From Fodinibacter sp038258215 (GTDB taxonomy: Bacteria; Actinomycetota; Actinomycetes; Actinomycetales; Dermatophilaceae): a stretch of DNA of 64,000 nt. A program made the position numbers and the translations under genes. The DNA lies in assembly GCA_038258215.1 (NCBI GenBank), contig JBBSQC010000016.1, forward strand, positions 1 through 64,000, written 5' to 3'. The notes under the pieces are model-generated. The model did not search any database, was not told the DNA's origin, and saw only the letters and a list, made by a program, of their open reading frames with translations. Shown piece after piece: positions 24,366 through 32,475 of the stretch (the first letter of the stretch is position 1; each line of letters begins with the position of its first letter).

Positions 24366-25490
24366 TCAGCGCAGCCCGGTGCGCCGCTCCAGCGCCAGCG
24401 CCACGAGCTCATCGATCAGCTCGGGATAGGGCACACCCGTCGCGGCCCACATCCGCGGGTACATCGAGCTGGGGGTGAACCCCGGCATGGTGTTCACCTC
24501 GTTGACCAGGACGGTGCCGTCGCCCGTGAGGAAGAAGTCCACGCGCGCCAACCCCTCGCACCCCGCGGCGTCGAAGGCCTCGACGGCCATCGCCCGGATC
24601 CGCTCCGTGGTCTCGGCGGGCACGTCGGCGGGGGTGTCCAGCCGCACGTCGGCGGCATCGAGGTACTTGGCCTCGAAGTCGTAGAAGTCGTGGTTGGCGA
24701 GCACGATGCACTCCCCCAGCACGCTCGCCCGCGACGACCCCCCGCCTCGACCCTCCAGCACACCGCACTCGATCTCGCGGCCGAAGACCGCGGCCTCGAC
24801 GACCACCTTGGGGTCGTGCTCGCGGGCCGCCTCGATCGCCGCCCGCAGGGCCTCCGGCCCAGCCACCTTGGTGATGCCCATGCTCGAGCCCGCACGCGCC
24901 GGCTTGACGAACACCGGCCACGACAGGGCGTGCACGGCATCCATCGCCGCTGCCGGATCCCGCTGCCACTGCTTGTCGGTGATGACGACGTAGGGCCCGA
25001 CAGGAAGCCCGGCCGCCGCGAGAACCACCTTCATCATGTGCTTGTCCATCATCACGGCGGATGCCGTCACCCCCGACCCGACGTAGCGCACGTCGGCGAG
25101 GTCCAGCAGCCCCTGGATCGTGCCGTCCTCGCCGAACGGCCCGTGCAGCAGTGGGAAGACGACGTCGACCTCGCCGAGGGTCTGCGGGGGCCGGCCCGCG
25201 TCGTGCACGGAGAGGGTCCGGTCGGTGGCGCTGGTCGGCACGATGACACTCGCGGCATGGGTGTCGACCTCGGGCACGTGCCCGGTGGCCAGCCGCAGCC
25301 GCTCGGGGTCGTCGGGGGCGAGGACCCAGTGACCGTCCTTGGCGATCCCGACCGGCACCACGTCGTACCGGTCCCGGTCGAGGGCCTCCAGCACGCTGGC
25401 TGCGGTCGCGCACGACACCGCATGCTCCGAGGACCGGCCGCCGAAGACGAGCGCGATGCGGATCCTGCGGTCCGTCCTTGCGTCATTCAT
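24366..25490 (-). CDS. ddl: D-alanine--D-alanine ligase
   Basis: The ATP-grasp enzyme makes D-Ala-D-Ala for peptidoglycan. N-terminal LVFGGRSSEHAVS, central VFPLLHGPFGEDGTIQGLL, and C-terminal RVDFFLTGDGTVLVNEVNTM PGFTPSSMYP are diagnostic. The 374-residue length is normal. I chose the ATG at 25490; the frame extends upstream but without similarity. It is divergent from the cystathionine enzyme gene, 76 bases away. Confidence 0.95.
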   Translation of the reverse strand: MNDARTDRRIRIALVFGGRSSEHAVSCATAASVLEALDRDRYDVVPVGIAKDGHWVLAPDDPERLRLATGHVPEVDTHAASVIVPTSATDRTLSVHDAGRPPQTLGEVDVVFPLLHGPFGEDGTIQGLLDLADVRYVGSGVTASAVMMDKHMMKVVLAAAGLPVGPYVVITDKQWQRDPAAAMDAVHALSWPVFVKPARAGSSMGITKVAGPEALRAAIEAAREHDPKVVVEAAVFGREIECGVLEGRGGGSSRASVLGECIVLANHDFYDFEAKYLDAADVRLDTPADVPAETTERIRAMAVEAFDAAGCEGLARVDFFLTGDGTVLVNEVNTMPGFTPSSMYPRMWAATGVPYPELIDELVALALERRTGLR

Positions 25491-25566
25491 CGCCAACGAC
25501 CCTATCGGCCGCCGAAGCCAAGGCGGGCGCGCGGCACCGGCGTGGGGACGGCATACGCTGACGAGC

Positions 25567-26676
25567 GTGACCGAGAGCCCCACCGACGCCCCGTCCGACC
25601 AGGGCGCGCACCGCCTGGCCGCTGCCACCCGCATCGTCACGCTGGGCCGCGAGCCGGCCGAGCCGGGAGGGCAGGTCGGTGCCCCGCTCGTGCTCACCTC
25701 GACCTACCACGCCGACGGCCCGACGAACTACGCCCGCTCGGGCAACCCCACGTGGTCGGCGTTCGAGAGTGCCCTCGGCGACCTGGAGGGCGGCTCGGCG
25801 CTGGTGTTTGCCTCCGGCATGGCGGCGGTCTCCGCGGCGCTGTCCCTGCTCCCGCACGGAGCGGCCGTGGTCGCGCCGACGGCGGCCTACAACGGTGTGA
25901 TGGTCACCCTCACCGACCGCGTCGAGGACGGCAGCGCGGTCGTGCGCCTGGTGGAGGTGACCGACACCGACGCCGTCGTCGCGGCCCTGGACGGTGCCCA
26001 CCTGCTCTGGCTCGAGTCCCCCACCAACCCGCTGCTCGAGCTGGCCGACCTGCCGGCCCTCATCGCTGCGGCGCGAGCCCGCGCGGTGCTCACGGTCGTC
26101 GACAACACCTTTGCGACCCCGCTGCTGCAACGGCCGCTCGAGCACGGTGCCGATGTCGTCGTGCACTCGGTGACGAAGTACCTCTCCGGGCACAGCGACC
26201 TCCTGCTCGGCGCCACCGTCACCGCTCCCACCGAGTCCGGGCGCGCCCTGCAGGAGCGCCTGCGGCGCCACCGTCAGCTGCACGGCGCGATCGCCGGCCC
26301 GGTCGAGACGTGGCTCGCCCTGCGCGGGCTGCGCACGCTGCACCTGCGGGTCGAGCGGGCCGGGGCGAATGCCGTGGAGCTGGCCGACCGGCTCGCCGGG
26401 CACCCTTCGGTGCGGAGGGTGCGCTACCCCGGCCTGGGGGCGATGGTCTCCATCGAGGTCGTGGGTGGCGCACAGGGCGCCGAGCGGGTCGCCGCGGCCA
26501 CCCGCGTGTGGGTGCACTCGACGAGCCTGGGTGGGGTGGAGAGCCAGATCGAGCGGCGACGGCGCCAGCCCGGTGAGCCGGAGGCGGTCCCGGTGGAGCT
26601 GCTCCGCCTCTCGGTCGGCGTCGAGGACGTCGAGGACCTCTGGCGCGACCTCGCCCAGGCCCTCGACCGCGCCTGA
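25567..26676 (+). CDS. Trans-sulfuration PLP enzyme (cystathionine gamma-lyase/synthase type)
   Basis: Cys/Met-metabolism PLP-dependent family: VFASGMAAVSAAL binds the cofactor phosphate, VDNTFATPLLQRPL holds the Asp that contacts the pyridine, and HSVTKYLSGHSDLLLGA carries the PLP Lys near residue 206. The C-terminal SLGGVESQIERRRRQPGE and LLRLSVGVEDVEDLW are of the cystathionine gamma-lyase-like actinobacterial subgroup, so lyase is favoured over synthase. The 369-residue length is normal. Confidence 0.85.
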   Translation: MTESPTDAPSDQGAHRLAAATRIVTLGREPAEPGGQVGAPLVLTSTYHADGPTNYARSGNPTWSAFESALGDLEGGSALVFASGMAAVSAALSLLPHGAAVVAPTAAYNGVMVTLTDRVEDGSAVVRLVEVTDTDAVVAALDGAHLLWLESPTNPLLELADLPALIAAARARAVLTVVDNTFATPLLQRPLEHGADVVVHSVTKYLSGHSDLLLGATVTAPTESGRALQERLRRHRQLHGAIAGPVETWLALRGLRTLHLRVERAGANAVELADRLAGHPSVRRVRYPGLGAMVSIEVVGGAQGAERVAAATRVWVHSTSLGGVESQIERRRRQPGEPEAVPVELLRLSVGVEDVEDLWRDLAQALDRA

Positions 26677-26692
26677 CCCCACCCCCCACCTA

Positions 26693-26769
26693 CCCGACTT
26701 ATTGCGCCACAGCCACCCCCGACGGGCCGAAAAGCCGGGCCGAATGTGGCTGTGGCGCAATAAGTCGGG
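26693..26769. repeat. Long perfect palindrome, copy 1 of a dispersed repeat
   Basis: The arms 26693-26716 and 26746-26769 are perfect 24-base inverted repeats beginning CCCGACTTATTGCGCCACAG; the 29-base loop contains its own small GGC/GCC hairpin. It lies between convergent genes, 6 bases before the gpsA stop. A related copy is at 51734-51810. It is probably a bidirectional terminator and may be a mobile REP-like unit. Confidence 0.85.
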
Positions 26770-26775
26770 GGTGGG

Positions 26776-27774
26776 TCAGGCGGTCTCGGCCTTGCGCGGG
26801 CGGGACAACAGGGCCGTGACGACCTCCTGCGCCGTGCGCCCGTGCTGGATCATCGCGTCGACCTGCTCGATGATCGGCACGTCGACCTGGTGGTGGCGCG
26901 CCAGGTCGAGGATGGACGTGCAGGACTTCACGCCCTCCGCGGTCTGCCTCGTCACCGCGACGACCTCCTCGACCGCCATCCCCTGCCCGAGCCGCACCCC
27001 GAAGGAGTGGTTCCGCGAGAGCGGTGACATGCAGGTGGCGATCAGGTCGCCCACGCCCGCGAGCCCCGAGAAGGTGCTCGCCTCTCCCCCGACGGCCATG
27101 CCCAGGCGCATCGTCTCGGCCAGCCCGCGCGTGATGATCGACGCCTTGGAGTTGTCACCCATCCCCAGCCCCTCGGCCATGCCCACCGCAAGGGCGATGA
27201 CGTTCTTGACCGCACCCGCGATCTCGGTGCCGACGACGTCGGTGCCGGTATAGGGACGGAAGTAGGGCGCCGCACAGGCCGCTGCGACCCGCTCGGCCAT
27301 CGCCTCGCTCCCGGCCGCGACGACGGATGCCGCGGGCTGCTTCGCCGCGATCTCGCGGGCCAGGTTGGGGCCGGACACCACGACGATCCGCTCCTGCTCC
27401 ACCTGCCCCACCTCGGCGATCACCTCCGACATCCGCTTCGTCGTGCCGAGCTCGACGCCCTTCATGAGGGACACCACCGCCGCGGAGCCGGGCAGGGCCG
27501 AGCCCCACGTGGTGAGGTTCGCGCGCAGGGTCTGCGAGGGCACCGCGAGCACGACGACGTCGGCACCGCCGGACGCCTCGAACGGGTCGGTCGTGGCCCG
27601 GATGGTCTTGGGGAGCCGCAGCTCGGGAAGGTAGTCCTCGTTGACCCCGGCGTTGATCTGGTCGACGACCTCCTGGCGTCGCCCCCACATGGTGACCGAC
27701 GTGCCCGCATCCGCGAGGACCGCGGCGAAGGCCGTCCCCCAGCTGCCGGTGCCGTATACCGCTGCCGTCGTCAT
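26776..27774 (-). CDS. gpsA: NAD(P)H-dependent glycerol-3-phosphate dehydrogenase
   Basis: The enzyme reduces dihydroxyacetone phosphate to sn-glycerol 3-phosphate for phospholipids. The Rossmann motif VYGTGSWGTAFA is at residue 6, AVKNVIALAVGMAEGLGMGDNSKA (catalytic Lys) near 195, and STFSGLAGVGDLIATC near 240. The 332-residue length is usual. It overlaps the upstream plsC by four bases (ATGA), so acylation and supply of the acceptor are coupled. Confidence 0.95.
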   Translation of the reverse strand: MTTAAVYGTGSWGTAFAAVLADAGTSVTMWGRRQEVVDQINAGVNEDYLPELRLPKTIRATTDPFEASGGADVVVLAVPSQTLRANLTTWGSALPGSAAVVSLMKGVELGTTKRMSEVIAEVGQVEQERIVVVSGPNLAREIAAKQPAASVVAAGSEAMAERVAAACAAPYFRPYTGTDVVGTEIAGAVKNVIALAVGMAEGLGMGDNSKASIITRGLAETMRLGMAVGGEASTFSGLAGVGDLIATCMSPLSRNHSFGVRLGQGMAVEEVVAVTRQTAEGVKSCTSILDLARHHQVDVPIIEQVDAMIQHGRTAQEVVTALLSRPRKAETA

Positions 27775-28571
27775 GAGGCCTCCTTGAGGGGCTTGGGTCT
27801 CCCGGTGGATGTGATGCCGTGGACGGTGGGGTCGAAGCGCGTTCGGGGTGCGGTCTCCCCGCGGATCTCCTCCAGCAGGACGGTGATGGCGGCCATGATC
27901 CGCGCTGTCGCCTCCAGCAGCAGGTCAGCGGTGACCTCCCTGCAATGGAGGTCCTCGAGGTCGACGGGTGGTCCGGCCCGCACGACCATCCTCGTGCGCG
28001 GGAGCAGGTGCAACCGGCGGGAGTAGGGCGCGAGCACGTCGGCGGCCCCCCAGGTGGCGACCGGCAGCACGGGGCACCCGGTCTCCAGGGCGACCCGCGC
28101 GGCACCGGTCTTGCCACGCATCGGCCACAGGTCGGGGTCCCGCGTGAGGGAGCCCTCCGGGTAGATCACGACGCAGCGCCCCTGGTGGACCGCCTCGACC
28201 GCGGACCGGTAGGCGTCGACGGCCCGCCCGGACTCGCGGTGCACCGGGATCTGGTCGGCGGCCCGCAGGATGCCGCCGACGACCGGGATCCTGAACACCT
28301 CGATCTTCCCGAGGTAGTGCGGCGTGTGCCCGTGGTCGACGAGGAAGTGCCCGAGCACCAGCGGCTCGAGGTAGGAGTAGTGGTTGGTCACCGCGACGTA
28401 GCCGGTCTCGGGCAGGTTCTCCTCCCCGGCCCAGTCCCGCTTGGTCAGCAGACGCAGGAGTGGCCGCAGCAGCGCGACGACGAACCGGTAGGCGATGGGC
28501 CGGGAATGGTCCAAGGGGGTGCTCACGCGCAGCCTTCCGTGGAGTGGGATCTTGGCATTGTGGTCTGCCAC
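27771..28571 (-). CDS. plsC: 1-acyl-sn-glycerol-3-phosphate acyltransferase
   Basis: PlsC transfers an acyl chain to lysophosphatidic acid at the membrane. The catalytic NHX4E-type motif VTNHYSYLE is near residue 61, and VIYPEGSLTRDPDLWPMRGK (substrate-binding EGS) near 136. A hydrophobic stretch FVVALLRPLLRLL is near the N-terminus. Start could be the ATG at 28571 or a nearby GTG (VSTPLDHSRPI). It is coupled to gpsA. Confidence 0.85.
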   Translation of the reverse strand: MADHNAKIPLHGRLRVSTPLDHSRPIAYRFVVALLRPLLRLLTKRDWAGEENLPETGYVAVTNHYSYLEPLVLGHFLVDHGHTPHYLGKIEVFRIPVVGGILRAADQIPVHRESGRAVDAYRSAVEAVHQGRCVVIYPEGSLTRDPDLWPMRGKTGAARVALETGCPVLPVATWGAADVLAPYSRRLHLLPRTRMVVRAGPPVDLEDLHCREVTADLLLEATARIMAAITVLLEEIRGETAPRTRFDPTVHGITSTGRPKPLKEAS

Positions 28572-28608
28572 TGGGGCGATGTCGAGCGTGCCATCGGCGT
28601 GGTGGACG

Positions 28609-29457
28609 ATGGGAGGCGTGAGTCAGCCCGGCGACGACTGGACCCTCGTCGTCCCCGTCAGGGGCGGGCCGCTGTCCAAGAGCCGGCTGCAAGTGCCGCG
28701 CGAGACCCGCACGGCGCTCGCCGAGGCCTTCGCCCGCGACACCGTCGCCGCCCTCTCCGCCGGGGCCCCGATGGCGGAGGTGCTCGTCGCGACCGGCGAC
28801 CCGGAAGTCGAACGGTGGGTCCTCCAGGCCGGACACCGCACGGTCGAGGATGCCGGGCGCGGGCTGGATGCCGCAGTCGCCGCGGGAGCAGCCGCCGCCC
28901 GGACTGGCAGGGTCGCGGTGGTGCTCGCCGACCACCCGGCCCTGCGCCCGGAGGAGGTGCGGATCGCCCTGCGCGCGGCGGACGGGCTGGCCCTGACGGT
29001 CGTCGCGGACGCCGACCACGACGGGACGGCGTTGCTGACCCTTCCTGCCGGCGCCGGGGCGCAGACGGCATTCGGGGCGGGCAGCGCCGCGGCTCACGAG
29101 CGGCTCGGGCACCAGCGCCTCGAGCTGGACCTTCCGGGGCTGCTTCGTGACGTCGACGATGCCGCGTCCCTGGCGACCGCCCTGCGGTTGGGCGTGGGGG
29201 CCCACACCACGAGGGCCCTCACGCGCGCTACCCTGCCGGGCATGCAGGCGACGATCCACACGATGGCCGAGGACGGGTCTGGCTCGGCGCTCCTCGACGA
29301 CGGCCTGCGGGTCTCGTTGCCCCCGGACTCGGCGGTCTCCAGCGGGCTGCGACACCTGCGGGTGGGCCAGCGGGTCAGCATCGAGCTGGACGAGGGCGGG
29401 GAGCGCGCCGTGCGCGTCTGGGTCGTCGGGATCGGTCCCGGCGAGTCGATCGCCTGA
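28609..29457 (+). CDS. cofC: CofC-like 2-phospho-L-lactate guanylyltransferase with C-terminal extension
   Basis: CofC activates phospholactate or phosphoenolpyruvate for coenzyme F420. The first 205 residues follow the CofC nucleotidyltransferase pattern: TLVVPVRGGPLSKSRLQVP, LVATGDPEVERWVL, VAVVLADHPALRPEEV, then TALLTLPAGA. A 60-residue C-terminal part (MQATIHTMAEDGSGSALLDD.. RVSIELDEG) looks like a small OB-fold domain and is unusual. The start is either the ATG at 28609 or GTG at 28618; neither has a well-spaced ribosome site. Confidence 0.7.
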   Translation: MGGVSQPGDDWTLVVPVRGGPLSKSRLQVPRETRTALAEAFARDTVAALSAGAPMAEVLVATGDPEVERWVLQAGHRTVEDAGRGLDAAVAAGAAAARTGRVAVVLADHPALRPEEVRIALRAADGLALTVVADADHDGTALLTLPAGAGAQTAFGAGSAAAHERLGHQRLELDLPGLLRDVDDAASLATALRLGVGAHTTRALTRATLPGMQATIHTMAEDGSGSALLDDGLRVSLPPDSAVSSGLRHLRVGQRVSIELDEGGERAVRVWVVGIGPGESIA

Positions 29458-29497
29458 CCGCTGATGGCCTGACCACGGGTCGCCCGACCGCAGGTCC

Positions 29498-29513
29498 CCC
29501 GACGCGCGTCGGG
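29498..29513. terminator. Small bidirectional hairpin between cofC and murA
   Basis: CCCGACGCGCGTCGGG is a perfect palindrome (6-base stem, GCGC loop) in the 74-base convergent gap. It lacks a T run, so the terminator role is tentative. Confidence 0.4.
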
Positions 29514-29531
29514 CCGCGCACCGGGCGGGGC

Positions 29532-30848
29532 TCAGTCCAGCTTGTAGACCGCGCCGACGGCGTCGAGCTTCTCCGAGAACCGCTCGTAGCCACGGTGGAT
29601 GAGGTCGATGCCGTGCACCGTGGAGCGGCCCTCCGCGGCCAGCGCGGCGATGAGGTAGCTGAAGCCTCCGCGCAGGTCGGGCACGGTGATCTCGGCCGGC
29701 CGCAGCGGGCTCGGACCCGAGATGACGGCCGAGTGCCGGTAGTTCGCCCGACCGAACCGGCACGGTGAGCCACCGAGGCACTCGCGGTAGGTCTGGATCC
29801 GGGCGCCCATGTCGCGCAGGGCATCGGTGAAACCCAGCCGGTTCTCGTAGACCGTCTCGTGGATGATCGAGAGTCCCTCGGTCTGGGTGAGCGCCACCAC
29901 GAGGGGCTGCTGCCAGTCGGTCATGAAGCCGGGGTGCACGTCGGTCTCGAGGGCGATGGAGCGCAGCGGCCCACCCGGGTGCCAGAACCGGATGCCGCCG
30001 TCGTCCACCTCGAAGGCCCCGCCGATCCGTCGGAAGATGTTGAGGAAGGTCATCATCGGGAGCTGCTGGGCACCCTTGACGTAGATGTCGCCCCGGGTGG
30101 CGAGCGCGGCGCAGGCCCAGGACCCCGCCTCGATCCGGTCGGGGACTGCGAGGTGGTCGAAACCGCCGAGCCGGTCCACCCCCTCGATCCGGATGACCCG
30201 GTCGGTCTGCACGGAGATGATCGAGCCCATCTTCTGGAGCACCGCGATGAGGTCCATGATCTCGGGCTCGATGGCAGCCCCGCGCAGGGTCGTCGTGCCC
30301 ACGGCGCGCACCGCGGTGAGGAGGACCTGCTCGGTGGCCCCGACGCTGGGATAGGGCAGGTCGATGTCGGCCGCCCTCAGGCGCCGATCCGCGGTGAGGC
30401 GCAGCCCGTCGCGACGACGCTCCACCCGGGCACCGAACTGCTCGAGGACCTTGAGGTGGAAGTCGATCGGACGCTCGCCGATGACGCACCCACCGGGGTC
30501 GGGGATGAACGCCTCCCCGAGCCGATGCAGCAACGGCCCGCAGAGCAGCACGGGCACCCTCGACGTGCCCGCGTGGGTGTCGACCTCGGCGACCCGGGCC
30601 TGCTCGACCCTGCTGGGGTCGAGCACCAGCTCGCCGTCGCGGTCCGTCGAGTCGATGTGCACGCCGTGCAGCTCCAGGAGGCCGCTCACGACCCGGACGT
30701 CGGAGAGCTCCGGCACGCCACGCAGGCGGCAGGGATCCTCGGCGAGCACCACGGCGACCATCGCCTTGGAGACGAGGTTCTTGGCCCCCCGGACCTCGAT
30801 GTCGCCGACGAGCGGCGCGCCGCCGTCGACGATCAACGTGGAGGTCAT
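29532..30848 (-). CDS. murA: UDP-N-acetylglucosamine 1-carboxyvinyltransferase
   Basis: MurA adds enolpyruvate to UDP-GlcNAc at the first committed step of peptidoglycan synthesis. VRGAKNLVSKAM binds substrate near residue 22, and the catalytic Cys is in PGGCVIGERP near 121 (the Cys form, hence fosfomycin-sensitive type). DLRGGFSYLIAALAAEGRST near the C-terminus is also typical. The 438-residue length is right. I chose the ATG at 30848; a TTG at 30860 would add four residues. Confidence 0.93.
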   Translation of the reverse strand: MTSTLIVDGGAPLVGDIEVRGAKNLVSKAMVAVVLAEDPCRLRGVPELSDVRVVSGLLELHGVHIDSTDRDGELVLDPSRVEQARVAEVDTHAGTSRVPVLLCGPLLHRLGEAFIPDPGGCVIGERPIDFHLKVLEQFGARVERRRDGLRLTADRRLRAADIDLPYPSVGATEQVLLTAVRAVGTTTLRGAAIEPEIMDLIAVLQKMGSIISVQTDRVIRIEGVDRLGGFDHLAVPDRIEAGSWACAALATRGDIYVKGAQQLPMMTFLNIFRRIGGAFEVDDGGIRFWHPGGPLRSIALETDVHPGFMTDWQQPLVVALTQTEGLSIIHETVYENRLGFTDALRDMGARIQTYRECLGGSPCRFGRANYRHSAVISGPSPLRPAEITVPDLRGGFSYLIAALAAEGRSTVHGIDLIHRGYERFSEKLDAVGAVYKLD

Positions 30849-30870
30849 GGGGTCACCCAAACACAGAGGC

Positions 30871-30905
30871 CCCGTGGTGGCGGCGCGTGACGCGCCACCC
30901 CACGG
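30871..30905 (-). terminator. Hairpin terminator of hup
   Basis: cccgtggtggcg and cgccaccccacggg pair around a short loop in the gap after the hup stop, and the sequence beyond on the minus strand is TCTGTGTTTG. It lies only 23 bases above the murA start, so hup and murA are probably separately controlled. Confidence 0.6.
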
Positions 30906-30923
30906 GACCGAATCCGTCGGTGC

Positions 30924-31604
30924 TCAGCGACCCGCCGACTTCTTGGCCGTGGCCTTCTTGGCGGGCGCCTTCTTCGCAGGAGTCTTCTTGGCAGGAGCCT
31001 TCTTGGCCGGCGCCACCTTCGTCGCCACCTTCTTGGCGGGCACCTTCTTGGCCGGCGCCTTCTTCGCCGGCGCAGCCTTGGTCGCCAGCTTCTTGGCCGG
31101 CGCCTTCTTCGCCGGCGCAGCCTTGGTCGCCACCTTCTTCGCGGGCACCTTCTTCGCCGGCGCAGCCTTGGTCGCCACCTTCTTCGCGGGCACCTTCTTG
31201 GCCGGCGCTGCCTTGCTCGCCGCCTTCTTGGCCGAGGCCTTCTTGGCGGAGGTCGCGGCGGGTGCGGCGGCCTTCGTGGCGGTCCCGGCAGCAGCCCGGC
31301 CCGTCGCGGGAGCGGCCTTGGGCAGCGTGCTCGGCTTCTTCACGTAGGACTTGAACGAGGTGCCCGCCCGGAAGCGCGGCGCCTTGGACTTGGGGATGCG
31401 CACCGAGGTCCCGGTGCGGGGGTTGCGCCCCGTCCGGGCCGCACGCTCCACGCGGTCGAACGTGCCGAACCCCGTGATGGCGACCTTGCCGCCGCGAACC
31501 GTCTCGCGCACGATCGTGTCGAGCACGGCCTCGAGCGCGTCGTTAGCCGCCTTCTTGCTGCCGAGCCGCTTCTCCAGCTCCTTGATGAGATCTGCCTTGT
31601 TCAC
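30924..31604 (-). CDS. hup: HU-type nucleoid protein with Lys/Ala-rich repeat tail
   Basis: The first 90 residues are a normal HU fold (VNKADLIKELEKRLGSKKAA, FGTFDRVERAARTGRNPRTG, then PRFRAGTSFKSYVK). A 130-residue tail follows with repeats of the type KAAPAKKVPAKKVAT, resembling histone H1/HupB tails of actinobacteria. The tail should bind DNA without sequence specificity and compact it. I chose the GTG at 31604 because GGAG lies 9 bases upstream; the ATG at 31619 is the alternative. Confidence 0.93.
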   Translation of the reverse strand: MNKADLIKELEKRLGSKKAANDALEAVLDTIVRETVRGGKVAITGFGTFDRVERAARTGRNPRTGTSVRIPKSKAPRFRAGTSFKSYVKKPSTLPKAAPATGRAAAGTATKAAAPAATSAKKASAKKAASKAAPAKKVPAKKVATKAAPAKKVPAKKVATKAAPAKKAPAKKLATKAAPAKKAPAKKVPAKKVATKVAPAKKAPAKKTPAKKAPAKKATAKKSAGR

Positions 31605-31884
31605 AGTCGACCACTCCATCGGGACGGCGCCGGGTCGGACTCCCCGGCGAGTGTTCTCGTGACCGGCGGGTGCCGGGCCTCATGGCGACGGTATGCCCGG
31701 GACAGGAGCGAGTCCACAACGCTCACGGCGTGTTTTGCCATGCCGCACAACGGATTCGACCGATCGGCCTCACACATCCAGACCCACGCGTCACACCCGT
31801 CACACGGATGGATCGCGACCCCGGACCGTGACCATCCCGCGAAGGCGATCAAAACCGTTGCAGGGCAACGGCATCCGACCCAGA

Positions 31885-32475
31885 TCAGTGAACGAGAGCC
31901 GGCTTCCAGGAGGGGCGACCACCCTCGAATGCCGTGATGTCACCTTCGTTGCGCAGAGTGAGGCTGATGTCGTCGAGACCCTCGAGCAGCCGCCAGCGCG
32001 TGTACTCGTCGACCTCGAACGCCGCGACGATGTCGCCGGCGGTCACGGTGCGCGAGACGAGGTCCACGGTGATGGACGTGCCTGGTTCGTTCTCGAGAAG
32101 CTTCCAGAGCAGCTCGACGTCGTCCTGCGAGCACTGAGCGGTGAGCAGGCCCGCCTTGCCGCTGTTGCCGCGGAAGATGTCCGCGAACCGCGAGGAGATC
32201 ACGACCCGGAAGCCGTAGTTCATCAGGGCCCAGACGGCGTGCTCACGAGAGGACCCGGTGCCGAAGTCGGGGCCGGCGACCAGCACCGAGCCGCTCGAGA
32301 AGTCGGGGTTGTTCAGGACGAACGTCTCATCCGCACGCCAGGCCGCGAACAGGCCGTCCTCGAAGCCGGTGCGCGTGACCCGCTTGAGGTACACCGCCGG
32401 GATGATCTGGTCGGTGTCCACGTTGCTGCGGCGCAGTGGCACACCGGTGCCCGTATGGGTCGTGAAGGCGTCCAT
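31885..32475 (-). CDS. leuD: 3-isopropylmalate dehydratase small subunit
   Basis: LeuD completes the isopropylmalate isomerase with LeuC in leucine synthesis. VDTDQIIPAVYLKRV, GPDFGTGSSREHAVWAL (substrate loop) and ISSRFADIFRGNSGKAGLLT are typical; 196 residues is full length. Its ATG overlaps the leuC stop by one base (TGATG), so the two subunits are made in a coupled way. Confidence 0.96.
   Translation of the reverse strand: MDAFTTHTGTGVPLRRSNVDTDQIIPAVYLKRVTRTGFEDGLFAAWRADETFVLNNPDFSSGSVLVAGPDFGTGSSREHAVWALMNYGFRVVISSRFADIFRGNSGKAGLLTAQCSQDDVELLWKLLENEPGTSITVDLVSRTVTAGDIVAAFEVDEYTRWRLLEGLDDISLTLRNEGDITAFEGGRPSWKPALVH

Noticed and set aside
27925..30489. An 854-residue minus-strand open frame across cofC and murA
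   Set aside because: It overlaps murA and plsC in other frames and cofC on the other strand; the translation has no family character.
30887..31354. Plus-strand repeat-rich frames (SWPAPSWPA type) opposite hup
   Set aside because: These repeats are the antisense reading of the Lys/Ala-rich HU tail.
31605..31884. Possible gene between hup and leuD
   Set aside because: No frame shows a ribosome site or family; it holds only the hup promoter region.
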